58,368 nucleotides of DNA from Gammaproteobacteria bacterium (GTDB lineage Bacteria; Pseudomonadota; Gammaproteobacteria; UBA6186; Azoamicaceae), in contig JABDFC010000008.1 in the NCBI GenBank assembly GCA_013286785.1, forward strand, positions 1-58,368, read 5' to 3'. The position numbers were made by a program, and so were the translations under genes. The stretch's first letter is position 1; each line of letters opens with the position of its first letter. The notes under the pieces were generated by a model. That model saw only the letters and a program-made list of their open reading frames with translations, was not told the DNA's origin and ran no database searches. Of the stretch, positions 44,129 to 53,842 are shown piece after piece.

Positions 44129-45886
44129 TTATTCAGACAAATGGCCTTGCTGGACACGCCATAAATTCTGATAAATTTCACCTTTTTCCAGCAGGTACTC
44201 GTGCGTTCCCTCTTCTACCACACGCCCTTTATCAAACACTAAAATTCTATCCATGGCTTTAATCGTCGATAACCGATGAGCAATCACAATCACAGTTTTA
44301 TTCTTCATCGCAAGTTGTAAAGATTCCTGGATCAAAGATTCCGTCACAGAGTCCAGAGCACTGGTAGCTTCGTCTAACACTAAAATCGGTGCATCTTTTA
44401 AAATGGCGCGCGCAACAGCAATTCGCTGTCTCTGCCCACCCGATAGTTTAACACCTCGTTCTCCCACGAGCGTCTGATACCCGTTAGGCAAATTACTGCT
44501 AAATTCATGGACATGCGCTTTTTTAGCGGCCTCAATCACTTCATCATCAGATGCATCTAGCTTTCCATAACGAATATTATCCATTAATGTTCTATGAAAT
44601 AATGTTGGATCTTGTGGAATAAAAGCAATGCTATCGCGCAGACTCTTGATAGAGACAGAATGAATTGATTGATCATCAATTAAAATATCGCCTTTCTGAA
44701 TATCAAACGTTCGCGTCATCAAATTCACAAAAGTACTTTTACCACTCCCAGAATAACCCACCAATCCAACTTTTTCTCGACCTTCTATCACTAAAGTTTC
44801 ATCTTCAAACAGTTGTTGCGATTCGTTATAAAAAAATTGAACGCGGGAAAAAACAATTGTTCCCGTTTTTACCAGAAGCGGAACCGCATTAATAGGATCG
44901 ACAATTTCATGCTTAATGGATATGAAATCAATCGCTTGACTAAAAACGCCAAGCTCTTCTGAAATCTTAAATAATCTTTGAGTAAAAGACCAAACATGAT
45001 CTAGTAGATTCAGGGTCAACATAAAAACTAGCGCAAAATCACCGGCCGTTAAAATACCTTTTGATCCAAAGTACAGCAAAATAAAAATCGTAATAGCTTG
45101 GACCGATATTGTTAACCCTGCCATAATAAAAGCATATTGCATCATTTTTTTCTGCAACGCTTGATCCTTTAACACCATCTCATTCAAGGAGTTCCTTAAA
45201 TATTTTTTCTCGTATGATTCTCTGGCAAATAAGATAACGTTAATGGCATTTGCAAAACTATCAACCACATTTCCAATCGCATTACTCCTACTCCCTGCGA
45301 ATTCGCTCGAAAAAGGTTCGATGCTTTTGCTAAAATAAAAGGAGGCTTTTATAAAAACGAGAACCCAAACCAGAAATATCAAAGAAAAAATAGGACTCAC
45401 AATCCAAGCAACCAAAATGGTACTGATAATCACCAAAGAACTTTGGAAAAGCGATCGAATATTCTCAATCAAAGAATCTGAGTTACTGCCTAAATCGGCG
45501 ATCCGATTACTAATAGCCCCGCTTAAATTATTTTGAAAAAAATTAAAAGAATGCCCGTGAACATAATCTGAGGCTTCATCGATAATATTGGCCTTTAGAT
45601 TTGGTAACAACTTCAATTGAATATAGTTGTTAAGACGCCAAGCTAAATTATTCAGTATGGTTAATAGGATCAAAAGCGCCGCTGGCCATAGCGTTTCTCG
45701 AATTAATATATCTTTCCCTAATAACGGAGTGGCCGCATCAATTAATTTTTTAAACACATACGGTTGAAAGGTAATGTAACCTGCCACAAAAATATTAATG
45801 CAGAGCATCACCACAAAATATCCGCGATAAGGCTTTAAAAAATGCCTGGCAAACGCTTTAATATCTTGTGGAAAACTTGTTTGCAT
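44129..45886 (-). CDS. ABC transporter, fused permease-ATPase (MsbA/MDR type)
   Basis: 585 residues: six membrane helices in ~20-310, then an ATPase domain with Walker A GYSGSGKST (~370), signature LSGGQRQRIAVARAILKDAP, Walker B ILVLDEATSALDS and switch His in VIVIAHRLSTIKAMDR. It works as a homodimer and exports lipids or hydrophobic drugs. MsbA, cyclic-glucan and MDR exporters share this layout; the substrate is not evident. Confidence 0.92.
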   Translation of the reverse strand: MQTSFPQDIKAFARHFLKPYRGYFVVMLCINIFVAGYITFQPYVFKKLIDAATPLLGKDILIRETLWPAALLILLTILNNLAWRLNNYIQLKLLPNLKANIIDEASDYVHGHSFNFFQNNLSGAISNRIADLGSNSDSLIENIRSLFQSSLVIISTILVAWIVSPIFSLIFLVWVLVFIKASFYFSKSIEPFSSEFAGSRSNAIGNVVDSFANAINVILFARESYEKKYLRNSLNEMVLKDQALQKKMMQYAFIMAGLTISVQAITIFILLYFGSKGILTAGDFALVFMLTLNLLDHVWSFTQRLFKISEELGVFSQAIDFISIKHEIVDPINAVPLLVKTGTIVFSRVQFFYNESQQLFEDETLVIEGREKVGLVGYSGSGKSTFVNLMTRTFDIQKGDILIDDQSIHSVSIKSLRDSIAFIPQDPTLFHRTLMDNIRYGKLDASDDEVIEAAKKAHVHEFSSNLPNGYQTLVGERGVKLSGGQRQRIAVARAILKDAPILVLDEATSALDSVTESLIQESLQLAMKNKTVIVIAHRLSTIKAMDRILVFDKGRVVEEGTHEYLLEKGEIYQNLWRVQQGHLSE

Positions 45887-46042
45887 TGACGGTTAATCAC
45901 CTAGCTTTGTATCGAATGGTTTATCATTCAATTTTAATTCTAGCATATCACTCTGTTAAGTGAGCAGTGAAATATTGACAAAAGGTTCAGTAACCTACCC
46001 CTAGGCAGGCCTCCAATATGACACCTTTGAGTTATAATAGAC

Positions 46043-46072
46043 TTGCTTGTTTTTTCGTGGCATCATTATACT
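46043..46072 (+). promoter_or_regulatory. Putative sigma70 promoter
   Basis: TTGCTT and TATACT separated by 18 bases, 33 bases ahead of the ATG at 46105. Single-base departures from the -35 and -10 consensus make it a plausible promoter for the EEP-family gene; unproven. Confidence 0.4.
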
Positions 46073-46104
46073 CTTATGGTATTTTTAATGGTTTATCATA
46101 AAGG

Positions 46105-46875
46105 ATGTCAAGAAAAGCTATGCAATCTACTCCCTTCAAAATCATCTCCTTAAATATTGAGCAAGATAAACACCTTGAACGGATTACTCCCTTTTTTAAA
46201 GAGCAATGTTGCGATGCTATTTTACTACAAGAAGTACTAGAAAAAGACATTCCATACCTCGAGCAGTCCACTGGAATGAAAAGCATCTTTACGCCCCTTA
46301 AATATTTGTACGATGAAACCAGGGAGGAATTGCTGGGAATTCTTACCCTCTCAAATCTTCCTTTCTACAAAAAGGATCATTTTTATTATGTCGGAAGCAG
46401 TAGTGAAATTCCACGACTTAAGTGGGGTGAGCCTGCAACAAGAATGCCCAGGGCCGTTTTATTAACTGAACTGATTAAAGAGAATGAGCACTATTGTTTG
46501 CTGAACACTCATTTCACTTGGACTCCTGATGGAAAACCAAACGAACATCAGTATAAGGATCTCAGCAGTTTGTTACAAGTTCTCTCTCAAATCCCGGAAT
46601 TTATTTTATGTGGAGACTTTAATTCTCCTCGCGGTACAGCTATTTTTGATGCTGTTTCACAAAAATACAAGGATAATATTCCGCCCAACATAACAACGAC
46701 CATCGACAAAAACTTACACCGAGCGGGTGATTTAAATCTGGTGGTTGATGGCCTATTTACAACGCCTAGGTACACGGTTAAATCCATCGAAGTAGTCGAT
46801 CATTTAAGTGATCATTGTGCAATTTTAGCACAGCTTGAGGTATTTGGACTCTCTGAACAACCACATAACAAATGA
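46105..46875 (+). CDS. Endonuclease/exonuclease/phosphatase-family hydrolase
   Basis: 256 residues with all metal-dependent EEP motifs in order: ISLNIE, LLQEV (Mg-binding Glu), LLNTHF, LCGDFNSPRG, LVVDGLF and LSDHCAILAQL (catalytic Asp-His). No signal peptide. The family includes DNases, sphingomyelinases and inositol phosphatases; the general DNase/phosphatase ancestry cannot be narrowed. The ATG at 46105 or the one at 46120 could be the start; neither has a well-spaced ribosome binding site. Confidence 0.82.
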   Translation: MSRKAMQSTPFKIISLNIEQDKHLERITPFFKEQCCDAILLQEVLEKDIPYLEQSTGMKSIFTPLKYLYDETREELLGILTLSNLPFYKKDHFYYVGSSSEIPRLKWGEPATRMPRAVLLTELIKENEHYCLLNTHFTWTPDGKPNEHQYKDLSSLLQVLSQIPEFILCGDFNSPRGTAIFDAVSQKYKDNIPPNITTTIDKNLHRAGDLNLVVDGLFTTPRYTVKSIEVVDHLSDHCAILAQLEVFGLSEQPHNK

Positions 46876-46923
46876 ATACATCACTCAAAAGTTCCTGACA
46901 TCTCTTAACTAAAGGTACAAAAA

Positions 46924-47796
46924 ATGAGCAAAGAATATTTTAAAGTGGCTTCTTTTCAAGGTCATGCAATCGAAAAAAATCCAGTTACAGCATTAAATAA
47001 AACAGTCCAAGTGATGGAAGAAGCGAATAATAATGCTGTGGATATACTCTGCATGCCAGAGTCTTTTTTGCATGGTTATTTAAAAACCAAGGCAGAAGCG
47101 AGTCAATATTCTATTGATCTACAAAGCTCTAGTTTTTCTGACTTATGTTCACAGTTTAAAACATTTCAAACCACCCTCTTGTTAGGTTTAAATGAACGAT
47201 ATGGTGATCATTTTTATAATACAACAGTGGTTATTGAAAAAGGCATCTGTCTAGGGTTCTATCGAAAAGCCTACACATACGCACCCTATGATTATTCTTC
47301 TTTGGGAAGAAACTTCCCAATTTTCGAAAAACACGGGATCCCTTATGGGATTGTAATTTGCTACGATATTAATTTTTTTGAGCCGGCCAGAATCCTGGCA
47401 CTTAAAGGCGCAAAAATTCTATTTTGCCCAATGTGGAACTGTATATCTAAAAATGCCAAGATGTTAGCCTGGATGCACAGCAAAAGTCATTTTATAACAC
47501 GTGCAGTCGATAATCACTGTTGGATAATCGTAAGTGATATTATTTTGGAAGAAGGTGGATCTGAAACGTGCTCAGGACATGCAAGCATTATTAGCAACCG
47601 GGGCGAGATCGTTTCGAAATCGGAAGCCTTTATAGAAAATCTATTGATTTATTCTATTCCAACAGAAAATTTGCTCGAAACCAAAGAAAACCGTCTAAAG
47701 GGAGATAAGGATTTATTTGAAAAAATGGTTGAAACGTATCGTCTTCGATTTGATAAAGAAAGGGATCAGGCACCCGCAATATTCCAAGGTGTCTGA
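46924..47796 (+). CDS. Carbon-nitrogen hydrolase (nitrilase superfamily)
   Basis: 290 residues with the Glu-Lys-Cys triad: Glu in CMPESFLHGYL (~46), Lys in FYRKAYTYAPYD (~115) and Cys in YGIVICYDINFFEPARIL (~149). It cleaves nonpeptide C-N bonds in amides or nitriles; the aliphatic amidase, N-carbamoyl and omega-amidase branches are all possible. AAAGG lies 7 bases before the ATG. It follows the EEP gene by 48 bases and may be co-transcribed. Confidence 0.88.
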   Translation: MSKEYFKVASFQGHAIEKNPVTALNKTVQVMEEANNNAVDILCMPESFLHGYLKTKAEASQYSIDLQSSSFSDLCSQFKTFQTTLLLGLNERYGDHFYNTTVVIEKGICLGFYRKAYTYAPYDYSSLGRNFPIFEKHGIPYGIVICYDINFFEPARILALKGAKILFCPMWNCISKNAKMLAWMHSKSHFITRAVDNHCWIIVSDIILEEGGSETCSGHASIISNRGEIVSKSEAFIENLLIYSIPTENLLETKENRLKGDKDLFEKMVETYRLRFDKERDQAPAIFQGV

Positions 47797-47816
47797 TACG
47801 GTTTAGTTCCTTTTGT

Positions 47817-48998
47817 TTAAACGACTTGTCCCGCCGCCCAACCCGAAGCCCAAGCCCATTGAAAATTAAAACCACCCAACCACCCAGTGACGTCAACAAC
47901 TTCTCCAATAAAAAATAATCCTGGAATATCGTTGCATTCTAAGGTTTTAGAAGACAGCGCATTACAATTGACGCCACCTAGAGTTACTTCGGCTGTGCGA
48001 TACCCTTCCGTGCCACTCGGTTTTAAAACCCAGGCACTGAATTGGTTAGCTATTTCTTCCATTCTTTTAAACGTTAGTTCTTGTAAAATCCGATGCTCAC
48101 CCTCTCCCTTTAAAAAAGTCTCCACCACTCTTTTTGGCAAATATTCAGAAAGCCATGTTTTTAAGTGTTTATTAGGCATTTTTCTTTGCATCAATTTAAA
48201 GTTTTCCATCAGATTTATTTTAGGCAATAGATTTATCGTGACTGTCTCTCCGGGTTCCCAATACGATGAGATTTGCAATATGGCCGGACCACTTAAACCC
48301 CGATGCGTAAATAATATATTTTCAGAAAACTGTTGAGATCGACAACTTACAATACTATCAACTGATATGCCTGATAATTCTGATAATTTTTCTTTATCCG
48401 CCGGTTGTAAAGTAAAAGGCACCAAACCCGCACGCGTAGGCCACACTTTCAAGCCAAATTGCTCGGCCATTTTATAACCAAAGGGGCTAGCGCCCATAGT
48501 CGGAATTGATAATCCCCCCGTGGCAACGACCAGAGATTCGCAAGACCACTCAGCTTGATCAGCCTTCAAGTTGAATAACCCATTTTCTTTTTTTTCCACA
48601 TTGTTCACTTTTGTATTTAATGAAATATTCACGCTTGAATCATGGCATTCTGCCAATAACATATCCAAGATTTCATGGGATTTATGATCACAAAATAGCT
48701 GGCCTAATGTTTTCTCATGGTAATCGATATGATATTTTCTGATCAATTTTAGAAAATCTTCTGGTGCATATCGACTTAAAGCCGATTTACAAAAATGCTT
48801 GTTATGCGAAATATAATTCTCAGGAATAATTTTTAAATTAGTAAAGTTACATCGGCCCCCACCTGACATCAGGATTTTTTTACCAGGTTTGTTGGCATGA
48901 TCTAATACTAAAACACTTCGCCCGCGTTTTCCTGCTTCAATACTGCACATCAGGCCCGCGGCACCTGCCCCAATGATAATAACATCAAATTTTTTCAT
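47817..48998 (-). CDS. HI0933/YhiN-family flavoprotein
   Basis: 393 residues. The N-terminal dinucleotide-binding fold VIIIGAGAAGLMCSIEAGKR and the family signature GKKILMSGGGRCNFTN identify the HI0933 group of FAD-dependent proteins; TEGYRTAEVTLGGVNCNAL and FFIGEVVDVTGWLGGFNFQW end the domain. The biochemical role is poorly known. It converges on the nitrilase gene with a 20-base gap. Confidence 0.9.
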   Translation of the reverse strand: MKKFDVIIIGAGAAGLMCSIEAGKRGRSVLVLDHANKPGKKILMSGGGRCNFTNLKIIPENYISHNKHFCKSALSRYAPEDFLKLIRKYHIDYHEKTLGQLFCDHKSHEILDMLLAECHDSSVNISLNTKVNNVEKKENGLFNLKADQAEWSCESLVVATGGLSIPTMGASPFGYKMAEQFGLKVWPTRAGLVPFTLQPADKEKLSELSGISVDSIVSCRSQQFSENILFTHRGLSGPAILQISSYWEPGETVTINLLPKINLMENFKLMQRKMPNKHLKTWLSEYLPKRVVETFLKGEGEHRILQELTFKRMEEIANQFSAWVLKPSGTEGYRTAEVTLGGVNCNALSSKTLECNDIPGLFFIGEVVDVTGWLGGFNFQWAWASGWAAGQVV

Positions 48999-49209
48999 CG
49001 TTTAAGATCCAAAAGTGTTAGGCACATTTTATTAGATAACTAATCATGACATCAACTTTGTATATATAGCAAGGATTAAAATATCAAGTTAATCGGATTT
49101 TTAACAGACGATCCTACGAACGGTGGGAGAAATCTTGCTATCAACACAGGTCAAAACTTATAGCGATTCGTCAAGACTTTAGCCTGTAGGAACCCTCTCA
49201 TTGGAATTA

Positions 49210-49716
49210 TTAACGAGCTGTGTATTCGGTACAACCTTCGGGGACTGCTGCAGCTATTTGAGCTTGAGAGAGAGCACCAGATGCTGGGATGTAGATATAA
49301 CCGCATGTCCAAGAAACTGATCCATCACTTTGTAATGTAGCAGCATATCCTATGGAAAAAATATTGTTCGTCGTATTGTTAAAATTATGGTTAATCGCAA
49401 CACTACCGCACTCATTAGTTCCAATCGAAGTAATACCAACATTTCCATAGGCAATCCCTATACCACTTGCATAAGTAACAGAAACTTCAGGTGAAGGCGA
49501 AAAGTTCACACAAGTCGTATCTCCGCTTGTTTGCATATATTCTGTGACTGTTGCTTGTCCTGCTGTACTCATACTAGCTAGATTGGAAATTTGAGCCCTT
49601 AATTCATACGTTTGATAACTGGGAACAGCAATTGCAGACAGAATTCCTATAATCGCAATCACTATCATCAGTTCTATGAGAGAAAAGCCTGTTTTTTTAT
49701 ACAATCTACTCTTCAT
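49210..49716 (-). CDS. Type IV pilin-like protein
   Basis: 168 residues: leader [10 protein letters not shown], then [20 protein letters not shown] with Glu5, and a globular domain with Cys residues near [21 protein letters not shown] and VPEGCTEY, the last pair forming the usual C-terminal disulfide region. AGAGGGG lies 9 bases before the ATG. Its globular domain differs strongly from the other pilin in this window. Confidence 0.9.
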   Translation of the reverse strand: MKSRLYKKTGFSLIELMIVIAIIGILSAIAVPSYQTYELRAQISNLASMSTAGQATVTEYMQTSGDTTCVNFSPSPEVSVTYASGIGIAYGNVGITSIGTNECGSVAINHNFNNTTNNIFSIGYAATLQSDGSVSWTCGYIYIPASGALSQAQIAAAVPEGCTEYTAR

Positions 49717-50125
49717 TTCTGCACACCCCTCTCGCGTTTCAAGTAGGTCATTCTATTTAATTCTAATTAGTTAGATATTTCATAATGACTTTGGTTCCGT
49801 ACAAGGATAATTAAGAAATTTTATCTTATTATTGTAATTGCACAGAATCGATCCCCAGGATACAAGATTTGATCCCGATGGTTCTAGTTAAAAATTGCAT
49901 CAAATTTCATGCCTGCATTAATTAAAACCTGACTAAGCTTTTCCAATAGTTCCCGATAATGTGTTTTGGATTTGATTAAAAGTTAATTAAATATCTAAAA
50001 ATTAATGAGGCTTAGTGCTATTGACTTATAAAATAAGTTATTCTAATGTGTGTCGTTATATCAATGCAAAGTGAATGAGGTGAGAATTCAACCAAAACTA
50101 TTTATATGAGTTTTCAATTTTCGAT
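49717..50125. other. Intergenic gap with weak coding remnant
   Basis: Nothing certain. A minus-strand frame of about 33 codons at 49890-49990 (SKTHYRELLEKLSQVLINAG) lacks a start and may be the tail of a lost gene. Bases 50085-50100 (GAGAATTCAACC) loosely match the start of the next cofE-like gene, perhaps by chance. Confidence 0.2.
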
Positions 50126-50350
50126 TTGAAGGTATGGGTTTATTTGGGCTGTACCGCCCAGGAAAAATACTACCCCCAACCTGTTAATATTAACGTTAGT
50201 TTCTTCTTTTCATCGCCCCCGCCAGGAACTAAGACAGATCATTTAAGCGATACTATCTGTTATTCTAGAATAGTTTCAATCATAAAAGACCTTGTTAAAG
50301 AAAAATCTTTCAATCTAAAGCACAAGAACGAGATGCTATTTCTGGGATAA
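50126..50350 (+). pseudogene. Dihydroneopterin aldolase (FolB/FolX-like) gene, frameshifted
   Basis: The frame encodes VWVYLGCTAQEKYYPQPVNI, then SSPPPGTKTDHLSDTICYSR and IVSIIKDLVKEKSFNL, an end-to-end match in pattern to the first two thirds of bacterial FolB (vrlGc...E...pQ.v.... s....sD.L.dTvcY..l...i........f.L). FolB is ~118 residues; here the frame is broken after SFNL, where the next part (AQERDAISGIIKDY) continues in the +2 frame up to ~50475. No ATG or ribosome binding site precedes it (only TTG at 50126). FolB makes the pterin moiety of folate. Either a pseudogene or a gene with a programmed shift; it precedes a cofE/folC2-like gene. Confidence 0.65.
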
Positions 50351-50476
50351 TAAAAGATTACAGCGTTGATTATCTTAGAGTTCATAATATTAGAGATCAT
50401 CAACGTTTTTTTGTGGTAAAAAAATTAGTCAAAGTGAAAACAAAATTTAAAATTTCAACTCTTTAAGGAAGGCAGC

Positions 50477-51217
50477 ATGAGAATACAACCCATTAAAACC
50501 CACGTTATATCACCAGGAGAACCCATCCTAAATATTATTGATCATTATTTTCCAACAATATTAGAAAATTCCATATTAGCCATCACATCTAAAATTGTAA
50601 GCCTTTGTCAAAACAGAATTATTCCAAAAAACACTGTTTTGGATAAAAATGAATTAGTTTATCAAGAAGCCGATTTATTCCTAGACCAAAAATATTCTGG
50701 AAAATATGGCATGCAGATAACCATAAAGAATAATATTCTAATCCCAAATGCCGGCATTGATGAATCGAATGGTAATGACGTTTATATCTTATACCCCCAA
50801 GATGTTCAAGCAGAGGCAGTAAAAATTTGGCATCATTTACGTCAAAGAAATGGAAATAAACCAGTTGGTGTATTAATTACCGATAGTCACACGACTCCTT
50901 TACGTCAAGGAGTCATCGGCATTGGTTTGGCATGGTGTGGTTTTAATGCTCAGATCAACTACATTGGTAAACCCGATCTCTTTAATCGTTCTTTAAAAGT
51001 CACCAAGGTTAATGTATTAGATAGCCTAGCAGTAAGTGCTGTTTTTATGATGGGCGAAGGCAACGAAGCAACACCATTTGTATTGATCGATGATATTGAT
51101 CGTATTGCTTTCCAAGATTATCCAACTACAGAGGAAGAAGTAAATTTCATTAATATCTCCATTGAAGACGATTTATATGCGCCTCTCTTACAAAGCGTTA
51201 GTTGGCAGAAATGCTAG
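50477..51217 (+). CDS. CofE-like gamma-glutamyl ligase (possible FolC2-type folate enzyme)
   Basis: 246 residues from an ATG behind AAGGAAGG. Family landmarks of COG1478/CofE: ILAITSKIVSLCQNRIIP near the N-terminus, PNAGIDESNGNDVYILYP, VGVLITDSHTTPLRQGVIGI and MMGEGNEATPFVLIDDI. CofE adds glutamate to coenzyme F420, a cofactor not expected here; in Chlamydiae the CofE-like FolC2 has been proposed to replace dihydrofolate synthase and sits with folate genes. A folB-like gene immediately upstream here supports a folate role. Confidence 0.8.
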   Translation: MRIQPIKTHVISPGEPILNIIDHYFPTILENSILAITSKIVSLCQNRIIPKNTVLDKNELVYQEADLFLDQKYSGKYGMQITIKNNILIPNAGIDESNGNDVYILYPQDVQAEAVKIWHHLRQRNGNKPVGVLITDSHTTPLRQGVIGIGLAWCGFNAQINYIGKPDLFNRSLKVTKVNVLDSLAVSAVFMMGEGNEATPFVLIDDIDRIAFQDYPTTEEEVNFINISIEDDLYAPLLQSVSWQKC

Positions 51218-51446
51218 GATTTTCTGAAAAACAGGGCGGCCAGATCGCAACCAGAAACAAAGTAAGAAGCTTACCAGCTGTTAGCTTCAAATGACTGTAG
51301 GAATTACCTAAATATAATTCATTCAAATCAAGAAATATTATTCCCGGTTTCTAGCTTTTACTTACCCATAGTAACCTGCGCTCGTCGCATTCTGACTCTA
51401 TTTGTTCCACCTGATTTAGATTTGTCCGTGTCCATATTTGACCCCT

Positions 51447-52169
51447 TCACGCTAACAGCACCGCAAGATCTATCAGCTGCGTCGCCAGTTCTTCAGGTGC
51501 TGAATAAAAAGGGGAATGATCTGTATCTAGCGAAACTACGCGTAAGCATGGCGTCTCGGACACCATGCCCCGCTGAGTTGCAATGGGGATTGCTTTATCT
51601 TGCAAACATTCAATATAAATGCGTGGCACTCGACCAAAATTATCTTCGCTCAACGTTACCGGGGTGTGAAAACTGATCATCGGTTCCGCGCCCAACAAAG
51701 ACAAAGCACGCGCCAACCAAACTTCTGGCGTGGTATTATAAAGCGCGTCACCAACCGTCGCCGGAGTTATTGTCGAAGTACTGCGATCCGCAGAAAAAGT
51801 AAGTTCGAGTGGAGCCCCTCCATGTTGTTGCATTGCACTGATCAGCGTTCCACCATTGGGAACCAAAATTGCCGCTAAATAAACAAGACTTTGAATATGA
51901 TCGGGAATATTTTCTGCCACTTGGCTAATGATAAGACCGCCCCGGCTGTGTCCAACCAAAATTACTTTTTCTTCTTGTTGCAATACCAAATCACACACAA
52001 ACTGAACCCAGCGATCGAGGGTAATTTCCACCAAAGGCGTGGGATCTTTGCCCATGCCCGGAAGATCGGGTGCGAGTACGCGATGCCCCTGTGCTTCTAA
52101 TAGCGGTACGGTGCGTTCCCAGCACCACCCCCCCTGCCAAGCACCGTGAATGAGTATAAAAGTCGCCAT
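51447..52169 (-). CDS. Alpha/beta-hydrolase (plant esterase/MES-like)
   Basis: 240 residues from the ATG at 52169 (AGGGGG eight bases upstream). Oxyanion motif LIHGAWQGGWCW, nucleophile VGHSRGG (Ser ~72), catalytic Asp in YIECLQDKAIP and His in DTDHSPFYSAPEEL. The arrangement and HGAW start resemble salicylate/methyl-ester and hydroxynitrile-lyase type esterases. Probably a cytosolic ester hydrolase; substrate unknown. Confidence 0.87.
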   Translation of the reverse strand: MATFILIHGAWQGGWCWERTVPLLEAQGHRVLAPDLPGMGKDPTPLVEITLDRWVQFVCDLVLQQEEKVILVGHSRGGLIISQVAENIPDHIQSLVYLAAILVPNGGTLISAMQQHGGAPLELTFSADRSTSTITPATVGDALYNTTPEVWLARALSLLGAEPMISFHTPVTLSEDNFGRVPRIYIECLQDKAIPIATQRGMVSETPCLRVVSLDTDHSPFYSAPEELATQLIDLAVLLA

Positions 52170-52270
52170 AGTAATAACCCCCTGTTCTTTAACTCCTGTC
52201 CTCAAGAGCTCCACGCGAGCTTATCAAAAAAAGAAGAAATTGACTATGCATGATTATGGTGTCAATTATG

Positions 52271-52337
52271 GTGTCAGATCCAAACAAGCGACAAACAGTA
52301 TTTTTTCTATCACTTGTTTCTTGTGTGGACTTGCCCC
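52271..52337. repeat. Palindromic repeat family A, copy 1
   Basis: Left end GTGTCAGATCCAAACAAGCG and right end TTGTGTGGACTTGCCCC. The middle includes a CTATCACTTGTTTCTTG run shared with copies at 53972 and 54855. Lies between the esterase and APH-like genes. Confidence 0.75.
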
Positions 52338-52345
52338 GTGCTTTC

Positions 52346-53311
52346 TTATGATCCAATATATTCTCTAAGATACGCAGCGAATTGGCTAGGTTTGTTGGAA
52401 AAATGGGATTTGTATTCTTGCCGATCTACGCTCATCATTAGCCGATGACAATCCAGTGCGGAATAAATTGGCCATAATTTCGCGGCTAAAATAAACACCT
52501 CTATGAGCTGATTTTTGGTCACTAACCCCAACCAATTTTCGAAACAAGCGTCTTGAAGTTTCTGATAGGTTTGATCAGCTTCTTTCACGCCATGATGCTT
52601 GATAGATTGGCGCAGACATGTATATAAAGAAAAAAATGGATGAAAAAAGTTGGCCTCACCAAAATCAATAAATGTTAGTCTTTTAGTATTTGGATCAATG
52701 AGAATATTATTATCATGGAAATCGTGGATCCCAAATGTTTCAGGGATCCCATAGCTGGATAATAATGAGCATTGTGTTGAAAATTGTGAGCTTTGGTCGC
52801 GCAATATTTTCAGTTCTTTGTCAGTTAAACCCTCCACCTTTAAAAAGTCGATTTGGTTGATCATTTGATTATACAGGATGGGTAATTTATCTAATCGCCA
52901 ATCTTGGACACCTAGTTTGAGAAACATTTCTACATAATCTTCTGTTGAACGTTGCATCGCGGCATATTGCTTAATCGCTTGACACAATAGCTCGGGTTTG
53001 AATTCGGCTTTAAGAGTTTCACGCAGAGCTTTTCCGGCATCGATCGTTAAAAAACAATGTAACTCATTGTTGCTAGCTATCACAACCGGTACACTGGCAT
53101 GAAATTGCTCAAACAATAACCGAAAGATCTGCGGCTCTGAGGATATAGAGGGCGGTGTTTCTTTTAAATAGACGTTGCCGGTTGTGGTTGAAAATCGAAC
53201 CACAGTAGACCAAGGTGTTGACAGCAAGATGTCAGGTGGGTTTTCTATAGAATACCCATTAGCAACCAGACAGTCCGTTCCCCATTTGAGAATCTGTGTT
53301 TCATTATTCAT
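52346..53311 (-). CDS. Aminoglycoside/choline-kinase-type phosphotransferase
   Basis: 321 residues. Brenner-type catalytic loop GIHDFHDNNILI (Asp at HD.H..N) and metal-binding DFG-like TFIDFGEA identify the APH/choline-kinase fold. The N-terminal lobe (VYLKETPPS) is short. It could phosphorylate a small hydroxyl compound or confer drug resistance. It follows a shikimate-kinase-like gene by 27 bases (same strand, probable operon). Confidence 0.78.
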   Translation of the reverse strand: MNNETQILKWGTDCLVANGYSIENPPDILLSTPWSTVVRFSTTTGNVYLKETPPSISSEPQIFRLLFEQFHASVPVVIASNNELHCFLTIDAGKALRETLKAEFKPELLCQAIKQYAAMQRSTEDYVEMFLKLGVQDWRLDKLPILYNQMINQIDFLKVEGLTDKELKILRDQSSQFSTQCSLLSSYGIPETFGIHDFHDNNILIDPNTKRLTFIDFGEANFFHPFFSLYTCLRQSIKHHGVKEADQTYQKLQDACFENWLGLVTKNQLIEVFILAAKLWPIYSALDCHRLMMSVDRQEYKSHFSNKPSQFAAYLREYIGS

Positions 53312-53338
53312 TAGTTTCTATTGAATCAATTAAAATAC

Positions 53339-53842
53339 CTATTCTGCAATATCTTTTATTATTTTGTTAATATCTTGTTCAATAGAATTAAGTTCGATGG
53401 TTAGTGTCGCTACTTCTTCAAATAAGCTATCGCGTTCACGGTGCTGTTCATCTAGAAAAGCTTTAGGATCAGCGATTGGGAATACAGGTGGTTGGCCTTC
53501 TGAAATCCGCTCAACTTGCTGAGACGTTGAGACTTTTGAGTAGACAACGAACTCTGAGGATAATAATTTTCTATTTTTTTCTGTGGCAATTACAGCTTCT
53601 TCCATCACCAGTACAACATTCTCTTTGCCAATATAATGAGATATTACTTCAGCTTCACATTGATGAAATGCCTCTTCACCCTGTTTTCCAAAAATTTCAT
53701 TCAAACTGCGCCCAAAGTAACGCTCCAAACCAGGGTTCGCATTGATATATTGCCAGCCAAGTTTTTCAGCTAAAGATTGACCCAACAATGATTTACGCGC
53801 ACCAGTATGTCCAACGATGAAAATACGTTTAGGTTTGGCCAT
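53339..53842 (-). CDS. Shikimate-kinase-like P-loop protein
   Basis: 167 residues with a shikimate-kinase layout: P-loop IFIVGHTGARKSLLGQSLAE, LGWQYINANPGLERYFG and IFGKQGEEAFHQCEAEVISH. The P-loop has Arg where Gly precedes Lys (GxxGARKS), and the usual D.D before the shikimate-binding site is NANPG, so real shikimate kinase activity is doubtful. Similar proteins without aro activity occur in Legionella. AGGGGAAT precedes the ATG. Confidence 0.7.
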   Translation of the reverse strand: MAKPKRIFIVGHTGARKSLLGQSLAEKLGWQYINANPGLERYFGRSLNEIFGKQGEEAFHQCEAEVISHYIGKENVVLVMEEAVIATEKNRKLLSSEFVVYSKVSTSQQVERISEGQPPVFPIADPKAFLDEQHRERDSLFEEVATLTIELNSIEQDINKIIKDIAE

